The notes under the pieces were generated by a model. That model had not been told where the DNA came from, did no database searches, and saw only the letters and a program-made list of their open reading frames with translations. From Achromobacter piechaudii NBRC 102461 (lineage in GTDB: Bacteria > Pseudomonadota > Gammaproteobacteria > Burkholderiales > Burkholderiaceae_B), in contig NZ_BCTK01000006.1 in assembly GCF_001571245.1 (NCBI RefSeq), positions 868,001 through 932,000 of the forward strand: a stretch of DNA of 64,000 bases, read 5' to 3'. Positions 1-8,578 of the stretch are shown here, piece after piece. Numbering within the stretch: position 1 is the first letter of the stretch; each line of letters opens with the position of its first letter. A program made the position numbers and the translations under genes.

Positions 1-49
1 ATCGGGCCGCCGTTTGCATTGGTTGACAATTTCGTCGGCGCTGCCCGGT

Positions 50-1018
50 TCAGGCCGCAGGCCGCGCGCCCTTGGTATAGACCTCGCGCAGCGCCGAGGC
101 GAACAAGGCATCGACGTTGCGGCGCAGGCCGTCGGCCCGGGTGAACAGCGAGATGGGCGGCAAGGTCCAGTCAAACGAATAGGGCACGATTGCCGCGCCC
201 GCGATCCGCACCAGCTCGTCGGCGATATCCGCTGGCAGGATGGACACCGCGCGGTCGCTGGCGACGATCATTTCGCCGATCAGCTTGGACGAATCGCTTT
301 GCACCGAGGGCGGCGGCGGCGCGACGCCGGCACGCAGGAAAATGTCCGCAACCTGTTCGCGGATCGGGCTGCCCGGCGTGCCGAGGATCCAGTCCAGGTC
401 GGCCAGCCGGTTCCATTCCAGGCGCGAGCGCCCCAGTCGCGCCGCCAGACGCCGGCTGGCGATCAGGCGCGGCTGCTGGTGGTAAAGCACTTCAAAGTCG
501 ATATTGCTCAGGTCCACCGACGGCGTGGCCCAACCGACCACGATGTCCAGGGTGTGGTCGCGCAGCTGGCGCAGCAGGGCGGGACCCTGGCCTTCGTGGA
601 TGGTCGCGGTGATGCGCCGCCCCTGCGGCAAGGTGCGGCCGATGGCGGCCGACAGCATCTGACCCGATACGAACGGGATGACGCCGATGTGCAAATGCGC
701 GGCATGGCCCGCTGCGACCGCCTCCATTTCCTGCACCAGATGGCCCAGGTCATGGACCAGTCCGCGCGCCCGCGCCAGCACCACCGCGCCCAGGGCGGTG
801 GGGGTCATGCCCCGCACCGAGCGGTCGAACAGCGCCACGTCGAACATGCTTTCCAATTCCGCCAGCGCATTGGTGACGGCGGGCTGGCTGGTGGCCATGT
901 GCTCGGCCACGCGCGTGAGCGAGCCGTGCTGCTCGATCTGAAGCAGCAGCATCAGGTGGCGCATTTTCAGCCGCGAGGTCAGTTTCCGGATTACGGCATC
1001 CGGGTCAAAGGCCGTCAT
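50..1018 (-). CDS. LysR-family transcriptional regulator
   Basis: A 322-residue protein of normal LysR length. The N-terminal winged helix-turn-helix lies at about residues 18-77, with the usual recognition-helix pattern (TSQPAVTNALAELE) and the following FDRS segment. A periplasmic-binding-protein-like effector domain fills the rest. The ATG at 1018 is the only sensible start. The gene is divergent from malic enzyme with 123 bases between the starts, the usual geometry for a LysR protein controlling its neighbour and itself. Control of maeB is inferred from position only; the effector cannot be read from the sequence. Confidence 0.9.
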   Translation of the reverse strand: MTAFDPDAVIRKLTSRLKMRHLMLLLQIEQHGSLTRVAEHMATSQPAVTNALAELESMFDVALFDRSVRGMTPTALGAVVLARARGLVHDLGHLVQEMEAVAAGHAAHLHIGVIPFVSGQMLSAAIGRTLPQGRRITATIHEGQGPALLRQLRDHTLDIVVGWATPSVDLSNIDFEVLYHQQPRLIASRRLAARLGRSRLEWNRLADLDWILGTPGSPIREQVADIFLRAGVAPPPPSVQSDSSKLIGEMIVASDRAVSILPADIADELVRIAGAAIVPYSFDWTLPPISLFTRADGLRRNVDALFASALREVYTKGARPAA

Positions 1019-1026
1019 AGACAGGT

Positions 1027-1076
1027 CATAAGGTAAAGGTAATGGAACAATATTAAATCCGAATGATCACCTTATG
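1027..1076. promoter_or_regulatory. Divergent promoter region with 8-bp inverted repeat
   Basis: CATAAGGT at 1027-1034 is matched by ACCTTATG at 1069-1076, a perfect 8-bp inverted repeat with a 34-base spacer. It sits in an A+T-richer stretch between the LysR gene and maeB. It could be the regulator's binding region; the long spacer makes this tentative. Confidence 0.35.
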
Positions 1077-1141
1077 CCTGTGCGCCTAGAATTTTTCAAA
1101 CTTATCCGTCACACCTACACGTCATACGAGGCTATCGCCCC

Positions 1142-3442
1142 ATGAATTCGCCATCCGACCGCCAGGCAGCTCTGGACTATCACGAGTTTCCCACCCCGGG
1201 GAAGATTTCCGTCGTGGCGTCCAAGCCGCTCGTCAACCAGCGCGACCTGGCGCTGGCCTATTCGCCGGGCGTTGCGGCGGCCTGTGAAGAAATCGTGGCG
1301 GATCCGTCCAATGTGTATCGCTACACGGCGCGCGGCAATCTGGTCGGTGTCATCACCAACGGCACGGCCGTGCTGGGCCTGGGCAACATCGGCGCGCTGG
1401 CTTCCAAGCCGGTGATGGAAGGCAAGGCGGTCTTGTTCAAGAAGTTCGCCGGCCTGGACGTGTTCGATATCGAGATCAACGAAACCGACCCGGACAAGCT
1501 GGTCGAGATCATTGCCGGCCTGGAAGCCACTTTCGGCGGCATCAATCTGGAAGACATCAAGGCCCCGGAATGCTTCACCGTCGAGCGCAAGCTGCGCGAG
1601 CGCATGAAGATTCCGGTTTTCCACGATGACCAGCATGGCACCGCCATCACCGTTTCGGCCGCGTTCATCAACGGCCTGAAGGTCGTGGGCAAGGACATCA
1701 AGACGGTCAAGGTCGTGACCTCGGGCGCGGGCGCCGCGGCGCTGGCCTGCCTGGATCTGATGGTGGACCTGGGCCTGCCGCTGGAAAACATCTGGGTTAC
1801 CGACATCGAAGGCGTGGTCTACGAAGGCCGTACCGTGCTGATGGATCCGGACAAGGCGCGCTTTGCGCAAAAGACGGACGCGCGCAAGCTGGCCGAAGTG
1901 ATCCAGGACGCCGACGTGTTCCTGGGCCTGTCGGCCGGTGGCGTGCTCAAGCCCGAGATGGTCGCGGCAATGGGCACGCGTCCGCTGATCCTGGCGCTGG
2001 CCAACCCCACGCCGGAAATCCTGCCGGAAGTGGCGCATGGCGTGCGCGATGACGTGGTGATGGCCACGGGCCGTTCCGACTACCCGAACCAGGTCAACAA
2101 CGTCCTGTGCTTTCCGTACATCTTCCGTGGCGCGCTGGACGTGGGCGCCACCACCATCACGCGCGAAATGGAAATGGCGGCGGTGTACGCCATTGCGCAA
2201 TTGGCCGAAGAGGAACAGAACGAAGTGGTCGCGGCCGCCTATGGCACCTACGACATTTCGTTCGGCCCTGAATACCTGATCCCGAAGCCCTTCGATCCGC
2301 GCCTGATCGTGCGCATCGCGCCGGCCGTGGCCAAGGCCGCCATGGACGGCGGCGTGGCCACGCGCCCGCTGGCTGACCTGGAAGCCTACGAAGAGCAGTT
2401 GCAGCAGTTCGTGTACCACTCGGGCGCGTTCATGAAGCCGCTGTTCTCGGCCGCCAAGCGCATCGTGCGCGGCGGCGGCAAGGCGCGCATCGTGTTCACC
2501 GAAGGCGAAGACGAACGCGTGCTGCGTGCCGTGCAGGTCGTGGTCGACGAAGGCCTGGCCCGTCCCATCCTGGTGGGCCGTCCCGCCGTGCTGCTGTCGC
2601 GCATCGAGAAATTCGGCCTGCGCCTGCGCCTGGGTGAAGACGTCGAAGTGACCAACCCGGAATACGACGAACGCTTCCATCAGTACTGGACGACGTACTG
2701 GGAACTGATGTGCCGTCGCGGCATCACCAAGGAAATGGCGCGCGTCGAAATGCGCCGCCGCCTGACCTTGATCGGCGCGATGATGGTGCACCTGGGCGAT
2801 GCCGATGGCATGGTCTGCGGCACCGTCGGCGCGTATCACGATCACCTGCGGTTCGTGGATGAGGTAATTGGCCGCCGCCCGGGTCACAACGTGTACGCCG
2901 CCATGAACATCCTGCTGCTCAACGAGCGCACGGTGGTGCTGGTGGACACGCATGTCAACGACGAACCCACCGCCGAGCAGATCGCCGAATTCACGGTGAT
3001 GGCCGCGCACGAAATGGCGCGCATGAATCTGGCGCCGAAGGTGGCGCTGCTGTCGCGCTCGAATTTCGGCACGGGCAGTTCTGCTTCGGGCGCCAAGATG
3101 CGCCGCGCGCTGGAACTGGTGCGCGAAGCCGCGCCCGAGATCGAGATCGACGGCGAAATGCATGGCGACTGCGCACTGGACGAAGCGCTGCGCATGCGCA
3201 TCCTGCCGTCCTCCACCTTGAAGGGCGAAGCCAACCTGCTGGTGTGCCCGAACGTGGACGCCGGCAACATCGCCTACAACCTGCTCAAGACGGCGGCGGG
3301 CGGCAACGTGGCGGTCGGCCCGATCCTGCTGGGCGCGAACGCGCCGGTGCATATCCTGACTTCCAGCTCGACCGTGCGCCGCATCATCAACATGACCGCG
3401 ATGACGGTGCTGGACGCAAACCGCATCGAACCGGCCGCCTGA
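1142..3442 (+). CDS. maeB: NADP-dependent malic enzyme (MaeB type, with phosphotransacetylase-like C-terminus)
   Basis: Cytoplasmic enzyme that oxidatively decarboxylates malate to pyruvate, making NADPH. The 766-residue length is that of the two-domain MaeB family. The malic-enzyme half (about 1-425) shows the [11 protein letters not shown] block (35-45), EDIKAPECF (137-145), FHDDQHGTA (160-168) and a nucleotide-binding GAGAAA at 195-200. The C-terminal half (about 435-766) resembles phosphate acetyltransferase and in this family is regarded as regulatory, binding acetyl-CoA. It stands alone, followed by a strong terminator, and is divergent from a LysR gene that may control it. Confidence 0.95.
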   Translation: MNSPSDRQAALDYHEFPTPGKISVVASKPLVNQRDLALAYSPGVAAACEEIVADPSNVYRYTARGNLVGVITNGTAVLGLGNIGALASKPVMEGKAVLFKKFAGLDVFDIEINETDPDKLVEIIAGLEATFGGINLEDIKAPECFTVERKLRERMKIPVFHDDQHGTAITVSAAFINGLKVVGKDIKTVKVVTSGAGAAALACLDLMVDLGLPLENIWVTDIEGVVYEGRTVLMDPDKARFAQKTDARKLAEVIQDADVFLGLSAGGVLKPEMVAAMGTRPLILALANPTPEILPEVAHGVRDDVVMATGRSDYPNQVNNVLCFPYIFRGALDVGATTITREMEMAAVYAIAQLAEEEQNEVVAAAYGTYDISFGPEYLIPKPFDPRLIVRIAPAVAKAAMDGGVATRPLADLEAYEEQLQQFVYHSGAFMKPLFSAAKRIVRGGGKARIVFTEGEDERVLRAVQVVVDEGLARPILVGRPAVLLSRIEKFGLRLRLGEDVEVTNPEYDERFHQYWTTYWELMCRRGITKEMARVEMRRRLTLIGAMMVHLGDADGMVCGTVGAYHDHLRFVDEVIGRRPGHNVYAAMNILLLNERTVVLVDTHVNDEPTAEQIAEFTVMAAHEMARMNLAPKVALLSRSNFGTGSSASGAKMRRALELVREAAPEIEIDGEMHGDCALDEALRMRILPSSTLKGEANLLVCPNVDAGNIAYNLLKTAAGGNVAVGPILLGANAPVHILTSSSTVRRIINMTAMTVLDANRIEPAA

Positions 3443-3462
3443 TCCGGCAAGCCTGCCCTCAA

Positions 3463-3509
3463 CGCCCCGCAAACCGCGCTCGACGCGCGGCTTGCGGGGC
3501 GTTTTCTTT
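3463..3509. terminator. Rho-independent terminator after maeB
   Basis: CGCCCCGCAA (3463-3472) pairs with TTGCGGGGCG (3492-3501). An inner CCGCGC/GCGCGG stem extends it to about 17 bp with one mismatch, and the T-rich run TTTTCTTT follows at 3502-3509. It lies between convergent maeB and a LysR gene. Confidence 0.85.
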
Positions 3510-3537
3510 GTACGTCCGAAGCGCGCGTGGCACGCGC

Positions 3538-4518
3538 TCAGGGCAGTTGCGGCAGCAGCCGCTGGGGCAGGGAATAGTTGTCGATGTGGTCACGAAACGC
3601 CGCAATGAACAGCGCTTCGGCGGCGCTGCGGTGCGCGTCGCCGTGCCACAGCAGATGCAGGTCGGCGGCGCACACGCCTTCGCCAGGCGGCAAGCGCCAC
3701 AATCGGCCTTCCGCCAGATCGGCCCACACGCTGTGCTCGGGCAGGCAGCCGATGCCAAAGCCCGCGACCAGCAGCCGCTTGACCTCGTCATGCTGGGAAG
3801 ACGTCGCGATGATGCTGCCGGAAAATCCGCGTTGGTCGCGGAAGATGGTGAGCGGCGACAGGCTGTCTCCCAGCGCGTCGCTGGCGAACGACACGAAATT
3901 CTCGTTCAGCAGATCTTCCATGCGGATGTCCGTGCGGCCGAACAGCGGATGGTTCTTGCCGCAGAACAGCGCATAGCGTTGTTGCAGGAACAGCTTGTGG
4001 TCCAGCCGCTTGGGAATCTGCCGGCATAGCGCGATGCCCGCCGTGGCGCCGCGCTGTTGCAGCACGTTCACGATTTCGCTGCTGGGCAGCACGTCCAGCT
4101 GCACTTCGATGCGCGGATGGGCGCGATGAAAGCGCGCCCAGAAATCGTCGTACACCGCCGAATGGATGCGGCTGGCCACCAGCAGGTGGATGCGTCCCAC
4201 CGTTTCTTCTTCTGCCTGCGCCACATCGCTGACCAGCTGCGACACGTTTCCATGAATCGCCAGCGCCGCCTGGCGCACCTCTTCCCCGGCCCGGGTGATG
4301 GCGAATTTCGAGTGATGGCGTTCGATCAGCCTGCGATCGAGCTGCTGTTCCAGCCGGCGCAGCGCCTGGCTGACGGCCGACTGCGTCAAGTGCAATTTGA
4401 TAGCAGCACCACTAATGCTGCGTTCCTGGGCGATGACCAGAAACGTGCGTAGCAGGTTCCAGTCCAGACGCTCGCCAGTCCGGGCAATCGTCGTCGGGCC
4501 TTGAGGATTTTCTTTCAT
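3538..4518 (-). CDS. LysR-family transcriptional regulator
   Basis: A 326-residue LysR protein. The helix-turn-helix (about residues 18-75) contains the typical SGAAIKLHLTQSAVSQALRRLE pattern, split here only for description, and a C-terminal effector domain follows. The reading frame stays open to 4593, but the ATG at 4518 is preceded by an AAGG Shine-Dalgarno at good spacing, whereas the upstream ATG has none. The gene is divergent from the MHS transporter and M20 hydrolase genes (174 bases between starts) and probably controls them. That link is positional. Confidence 0.88.
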   Translation of the reverse strand: MKENPQGPTTIARTGERLDWNLLRTFLVIAQERSISGAAIKLHLTQSAVSQALRRLEQQLDRRLIERHHSKFAITRAGEEVRQAALAIHGNVSQLVSDVAQAEEETVGRIHLLVASRIHSAVYDDFWARFHRAHPRIEVQLDVLPSSEIVNVLQQRGATAGIALCRQIPKRLDHKLFLQQRYALFCGKNHPLFGRTDIRMEDLLNENFVSFASDALGDSLSPLTIFRDQRGFSGSIIATSSQHDEVKRLLVAGFGIGCLPEHSVWADLAEGRLWRLPPGEGVCAADLHLLWHGDAHRSAAEALFIAAFRDHIDNYSLPQRLLPQLP

Positions 4519-4692
4519 AACACCTTGATCGATAAAGAATTGGTGACGAACGTCGGACGCCAGCGGAGCGCGATCGCCATCATATCGAGACATTAATTCT
4601 ACTTAAGTCGATGATGAAAAATCAGAAATTGACGCTGCTTGGGCGCGCGGGCGATAAAGCCGCCATCGAATTCAAATATCCAAGGAGGAAAC

Positions 4693-6012
4693 ATGTCGGC
4701 CCCCGCCCATCCATCCGCCGCCCGGCAGCCGGTACGCGCCGCTGCCGCCGCGTTCATCGGCACCACGATCGAGTGGTACGACTTCTACATCTACGCCACC
4801 GCCGCCGCCTTGGTGTTCGGCAAGGTGTTCTTTCCCACCGCCGATCCCTTCGTCAGCACGATGGCTTCCTTTGGCACCTTCGCGGCGGGCTTTCTTGCGC
4901 GGCCGCTGGGCGGCCTGGTGTTCGGCCATCTGGGCGACCGGGTCGGCCGCAAGAATGCGCTGATGGCCACGCTCATCATCATGGGTGTGGCCACCGTCGG
5001 CATCGGCCTGTTGCCCAGCTACGAGCAGGCGGGCATGCTGGCGCCCGCGCTGCTGTTGATCCTGCGCCTGGCGCAAGGGTTGGCGGTGGGCGGGGAATGG
5101 GGCGGCGCGGTGCTGATGGCGGGCGAACACGCGTCGCAGCGGCGGCGCACCTTCGCGGCTTCGTTCGCGCAGTTGGGCAGCCCCGCCGGCCTGATTCTTT
5201 CGCTGGTGGCGTTCCGGCTCATCACCACGCTGGACGAAGCCGACTTTCTGTCGTGGGGCTGGCGCATTCCGTTCCTGGTCAGCGCCGTGCTGTTGGGGGT
5301 GGGGTACTTCATCCGCATCGGCGTCAGCGAATCGCCCGACTTCGCCAAGGTGCTAGCACAGCAGGAAACGTCTGAGGTGCCGGCCCGTGAAGTCCTGCGC
5401 ACCGCGTGGCGCACGGTGCTGCTGTGCATGGGCGTGTGTACGGTGGCGATTGGCGGCATCTACTTCACCAACACCTTCATGCTGGCCTACACCACGCAGA
5501 CGCTGGGCCTGGACCGCGCAATGATCCTGGACTGCCTGTTCGCGGTCGCCATCATCCAGCTGATCGTGCAACCGCTGGCCGCGTGGTTCGCGGAATCGCT
5601 GGGCACCGCGCGCGTGCTGATGGTCGCGGCGGCCTGCTCGGTATTGGCGCCGTACCCGATGTTCATGCTGGTTAGCCACGCGACGCCGTTGAGCATCGTG
5701 GCCGGCATTGCCATCGTGCTGGTGTTCATGGCGACGATCTACTCGGCCATGGCCGGGTTCATCAGCGCCGCGTTCGAAACCCATGTGCGCTATTCGGGCA
5801 TCTCGCTGTCGTATCAGTTGTGCGGCGCCATCGCCGGCGGCTTCACGCCTTTGGTCGGCACCTGGCTGTCGCATCAGTATCCCGGCCAGTGGCTGCCGCT
5901 GGCGTTGTTCTATTCCGCGCTGTCGGCCATCACGCTGGTCTCGATCTGGGGCCTGGCCAATTACAAGCCGCGCCGCGCTGCGTCCCCCGCAACCGTCACG
6001 CCCGCCGCCTAG
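4693..6012 (+). CDS. MHS-family (metabolite:H+ symporter) MFS transporter
   Basis: A 439-residue, 12-helix inner-membrane transporter. EWYDFYIYA early in the protein is the hallmark of the MHS subfamily (ProP/KgtP/ShiA-like), and GHLGDRVGRKNAL in the first cytoplasmic loop is MFS motif A. MHS members import organic acids and osmolytes with protons. The start at 4693 has a near-perfect AAGGAGG site; the frame is open further upstream but without a ribosome site. It is 35 bases before the M20 hydrolase, so the pair probably imports and then hydrolyses one compound. The substrate is unknown. Confidence 0.92.
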   Translation: MSAPAHPSAARQPVRAAAAAFIGTTIEWYDFYIYATAAALVFGKVFFPTADPFVSTMASFGTFAAGFLARPLGGLVFGHLGDRVGRKNALMATLIIMGVATVGIGLLPSYEQAGMLAPALLLILRLAQGLAVGGEWGGAVLMAGEHASQRRRTFAASFAQLGSPAGLILSLVAFRLITTLDEADFLSWGWRIPFLVSAVLLGVGYFIRIGVSESPDFAKVLAQQETSEVPAREVLRTAWRTVLLCMGVCTVAIGGIYFTNTFMLAYTTQTLGLDRAMILDCLFAVAIIQLIVQPLAAWFAESLGTARVLMVAAACSVLAPYPMFMLVSHATPLSIVAGIAIVLVFMATIYSAMAGFISAAFETHVRYSGISLSYQLCGAIAGGFTPLVGTWLSHQYPGQWLPLALFYSALSAITLVSIWGLANYKPRRAASPATVTPAA

Positions 6013-6047
6013 TCCGCGCGCGCAACCTTCATCTTCAAGGAGACACC

Positions 6048-7358
6048 ATGGACACTCACCAAGCCCCCGCCGCGCTGACGGCCGAACAGACGCGCCGCAT
6101 CCTGCAAGCGGTGGACGAGCGCTTCGATGCGCAACTGGCCTTCACGCAGGATCTCGTCCGCTTTCCGTCGCTGCGCGAGCAGGAACACACCGCGCAGGAC
6201 TTTCTGTACGAGGCGATGCGGCAGCGCGGCTTTGCGATGGACCGCTGGAAGATCGATGTGAAGGATATCCAGTCCCATCCGGGCTTTGGCCCCGTCACCG
6301 TCTCGTACGAGAACGCGTTCAACGTGGTCGGCACCTATCGCCCCGACGTGCAGACCGGACGTTCGCTGATCCTGAACGGCCACGTGGACGTGGTGCCGAC
6401 CGGCCCGCAGGAAATGTGGAGCCGTTCGCCCTGGGATCCGGCCATCATCGACGGCTGGATGTACGGACGCGGCGCTGGCGACATGAAGGCGGGCCTGGCC
6501 GCCAACCTGTTCGCCTACGATGCGCTGCGCGCGGCCGGCTATGCGCCTGCGGCCCCCATCTATTTCCAGTCGGTGGTCGAAGAGGAATGCACGGGCAACG
6601 GCGCGCTGGCCGCTCTGCTGCGCGGCTACAAGGCCGACGCGGTCATCATCCCCGAACCCGAAGAAAACATGCTGGTGCGCGCCAACGTGGGCGTCCTGTG
6701 GTTCAAGGTGCGCGTGCAAGGGCTGCCCACGCACACGCGCGAAATGGCCAATGGCTTCAACGCCATCGACGCCGCCTACGCCACCATCGAAGCGCTGCGC
6801 AAGCTGGAAACCAAGTGGAACGGGCAACATCACTGCCACCGCCATTTCGAACACCTGGACCATCCCATCAACTTCAACATTGGCAAGATCGAAGGCGGCG
6901 ACTGGCCTTCCACGGTGCCGCCCTGGTGCGAATTCGACGTGCGCGCCGCCATCTATCCCGGTACGACGGCGGACGAAGCTCGCGCCGAAATCGACGCCTG
7001 CCTGCGCGCCGCCGTCTCCGACCCCCGCCTGGGCGGCACGCCGCCCACGGTCACCTACACCGGCTTCTACGCCGAAGGCTACGTGCTGGAAGAAGGCTCC
7101 GACGCTGAAAACACGTTGCGCGACTGCCACCGCCAGGCGTTCCAGAGCGAACTGCAAAGCTTCACGACCCCGGGCTATCTGGACGCGCGCGTCTTCGTCA
7201 TCTACGGCGACATGCCCACCCTCGTCTACGGCCCGAAGTCACTGGACATCCACGGCTTTGACGAGCGCGTGCATGTAGAGTCGGTACGCCTGATCACCAA
7301 GACCATCGCGCTGTTCATCGCGCAGTGGTGCGGGGTGCAGGGGTCAAGCAAGAGCTAG
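6048..7358 (+). CDS. M20-family metallohydrolase (ArgE/DapE-like deacylase)
   Basis: A 436-residue cytoplasmic zinc amidohydrolase of the ArgE/DapE/carboxypeptidase G2 group. The metal-binding and catalytic set is visible: GHVDVVP (ligand His and adjacent Asp), GRGAGDMKAG (bridging Asp), VVEEECTGNG (catalytic and ligand Glu), PTHTREM in the dimerisation domain and a C-terminal DIHGFDE. The ATG at 6048 has an AAGGAGA site at good spacing. It is cotranscribed with the upstream MHS transporter. Family members remove N-acyl groups from amino acids or cleave small peptides; the specificity cannot be told, so neither argE nor dapE should be assigned. Confidence 0.9.
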   Translation: MDTHQAPAALTAEQTRRILQAVDERFDAQLAFTQDLVRFPSLREQEHTAQDFLYEAMRQRGFAMDRWKIDVKDIQSHPGFGPVTVSYENAFNVVGTYRPDVQTGRSLILNGHVDVVPTGPQEMWSRSPWDPAIIDGWMYGRGAGDMKAGLAANLFAYDALRAAGYAPAAPIYFQSVVEEECTGNGALAALLRGYKADAVIIPEPEENMLVRANVGVLWFKVRVQGLPTHTREMANGFNAIDAAYATIEALRKLETKWNGQHHCHRHFEHLDHPINFNIGKIEGGDWPSTVPPWCEFDVRAAIYPGTTADEARAEIDACLRAAVSDPRLGGTPPTVTYTGFYAEGYVLEEGSDAENTLRDCHRQAFQSELQSFTTPGYLDARVFVIYGDMPTLVYGPKSLDIHGFDERVHVESVRLITKTIALFIAQWCGVQGSSKS

Positions 7359-7395
7359 CGGCCCGGCATTGCGGACTCCGCGCCTTGCGACAATG

Positions 7396-7430
7396 AAAAT
7401 GGCCCCGAAAATATTCGGGGCCATTTTTTT
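7396..7430. terminator. Bidirectional Rho-independent terminator
   Basis: A 14-bp perfect stem, AAAATGGCCCCGAA (7396-7409) with TTCGGGGCCATTTT (7414-7427), loop AATA, with a T-run on the plus strand and an A-run giving one on the minus strand. It separates the convergent M20 gene and the small exported protein gene. Confidence 0.92.
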
Positions 7431-7454
7431 TGGAGAGGCGGCTTCAGCCCCCCC

Positions 7455-7835
7455 TCAATTACTACTCGCCTTCCAGGTCCCATCCGGTTGCTTGCAGAAC
7501 CAGAATTGCCATTTTTCCGTCGTGCTGGTGCGCGCGAAGTCCGCGACCAGGAAGCGGCAGACGCGGTCGTCTTTGACCTTGCTGGTTTGCGTGGGCGTCA
7601 GTTGTACGGTGATGGGCGCGGCGCGTTTGGGTTGGGTCTTGCTGGTCCACTCGGTGCGCTGGCCGTCGGCCGATTGGTTCAAGGCCTGCGCGATGGCTTC
7701 GTGGAAAGAGGCCCGGTCGCCGTTGGGAATTTGCGTGATGAGGGAATTGTTCAGCATCACGGGCGGTGCGGCGACCGCCGTTGTCGATACGCCGACTGCG
7801 ACGAGCAATGTGGCAAGAACGCGGGTGTATTTCAA
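7455..7835 (-). CDS. Small exported protein, RT0821/Lpp0805 (17-kDa surface antigen-like) family
   Basis: A 126-residue protein with a clear Sec signal peptide (MKYTRVLATLLVAVGVSTTAVA, cleavage near residue 23, described by its ends). The mature part shows the pattern of the 17-kDa surface-antigen C-terminal domain: a FHEAIAQALNQ segment, an EW pair, then VCRFLV and FWFCKQPDGTWK, two cysteines likely to form a disulfide. There is no lipobox. Role unknown; probably periplasmic or outer-membrane associated. It is monocistronic with a terminator beyond the stop. Confidence 0.7.
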   Translation of the reverse strand: MKYTRVLATLLVAVGVSTTAVAAPPVMLNNSLITQIPNGDRASFHEAIAQALNQSADGQRTEWTSKTQPKRAAPITVQLTPTQTSKVKDDRVCRFLVADFARTSTTEKWQFWFCKQPDGTWKASSN

Positions 7836-7930
7836 GATAGGCTCCCTGTCTGATAAGTCAGATTTTTTTTGCTGGCACTGGAGCCGATAGTACGCGAAGG
7901 TGCTGCGTTTGCCACGCCCTTGGCACGCGC

Positions 7931-7957
7931 AAAAAAGGCCGCCAGTTGATGGCGGCC
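7931..7957 (-). terminator. Rho-independent terminator of the DUF4148 gene
   Basis: GGCCGCCA (7937-7944) pairs with TGGCGGCC (7950-7957) around a 5-base loop. On the minus strand it is followed by six T (plus-strand A-run 7931-7936). It lies about 40 bases past the stop of the minus-strand gene. Confidence 0.9.
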
Positions 7958-7997
7958 AAGGTACAACAAGGGGAGGAGTTGATCGTTGTCAGGCAGA

Positions 7998-8354
7998 TCA
8001 GTTGCCGTGGTAGACGCCTGCGAACGGCATGTCGTTCGGTTCGACGTTGGACACCAGGCCGGCGGCCTTGGCGGTTGCCAGTTCAGCCTGGACGTCGGCG
8101 CGGGTCTTGCCCGATTGGGGGCCGCCGTAAACGCCTTGGAAGGGCACGTTGTTCGGTTCTACGTTGGTCACCAGGCCAGCGGCCTTGGCGGCGGCCAGTT
8201 CGGCCTGCACCTGGGCGCGGGTCGGGCCTTCGTATTGGGTGCCGTACACACCTTGGAACGGCACGTTGTTCGGTTCGATGTTCTGCGATGCGTAGGCGCC
8301 GGCGCTCAGGGCGGCGAAGGACAACATTAGAGCGGTAGCGAGGGTCTTCTTCAT
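7998..8354 (-). CDS. DUF4148-family exported repeat protein
   Basis: A 118-residue protein with a signal peptide ending near ASQN, then three copies of an EPNNVPFQGVYG-like block (the last is EPNDMPFAGVYHG). The copies are separated by helical linkers of the type TRAQVQAELAAAKAAGLV, giving a period of about 40 residues. This linker pattern is the signature of DUF4148 proteins, common in Burkholderiales and of unknown function. The gene has its own terminator and is divergent from the methyltransferase gene across a dyad-rich spacer. A relative lies at 21577-21948. Confidence 0.82.
   Translation of the reverse strand: MKKTLATALMLSFAALSAGAYASQNIEPNNVPFQGVYGTQYEGPTRAQVQAELAAAKAAGLVTNVEPNNVPFQGVYGGPQSGKTRADVQAELATAKAAGLVSNVEPNDMPFAGVYHGN
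8000..8290. repeat. Internal tandem repeat (about 120-bp unit) inside the DUF4148 gene
   Basis: The stretch coding for the block EPNNVPFQGVYG plus helical linker occurs two and a half times with high nucleotide identity; compare the ttcggttc..acgttg segments near 8035, 8153 and 8271. It is an in-frame duplication and could change copy number between strains. Confidence 0.7.
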
Positions 8355-8455
8355 GGTAAATCTCCGATTTCAAGAGCCTAGGGTGCGAATCCGGCGGCCT
8401 ATCCGTCGTGGTTCGTTGCTGTTTCCCGATGACTGAATTCTGCGCCGATTAGGGG

Positions 8456-8543
8456 TAGGGATAAACCCTAGTATCCGTAAAAGATATTTCCATAAATGGA
8501 AGAATACTGTTCGATTTAAGGAATAGATTCCACCTATGGAATC
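8456..8543. promoter_or_regulatory. Dyad-rich operator/promoter region with two TTCCA-N4-TGGAA sites
   Basis: TTCCA-TAAA-TGGAA (8488-8501) and TTCCA-CCTA-TGGAA (8528-8541) are identical-arm palindromes exactly 40 bp apart. The second extends to GATTCCA/TGGAATC. It also overlaps a third palindrome, GGAAT-AG-ATTCC (8520-8531), and TAGGG-ATAAA-CCCTA lies at 8456-8470. The region is A+T-rich and separates the divergent DUF4148 and methyltransferase genes. The arms look like paired sites for a dimeric regulator. Confidence 0.55.
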
Positions 8544-8578
8544 GATAACGCCGTCGCCCACGTCATAGAGGAGCCCGC

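Noticed and set aside
1115..3472. 785-residue open frame antisense to maeB
   Set aside because: It is rich in His, Arg, Gly and Gln with no family likeness or ribosome site, and follows from the GC-biased codon use of maeB. Similar shadows occur opposite cyoB, the siderophore receptor and allophanate hydrolase.
4519..4593. Longer N-terminus for the second LysR protein (start at 4593)
   Set aside because: The added 25 residues lie before the helix-turn-helix, are not LysR-like and have no ribosome site; ATG 4518 has one.
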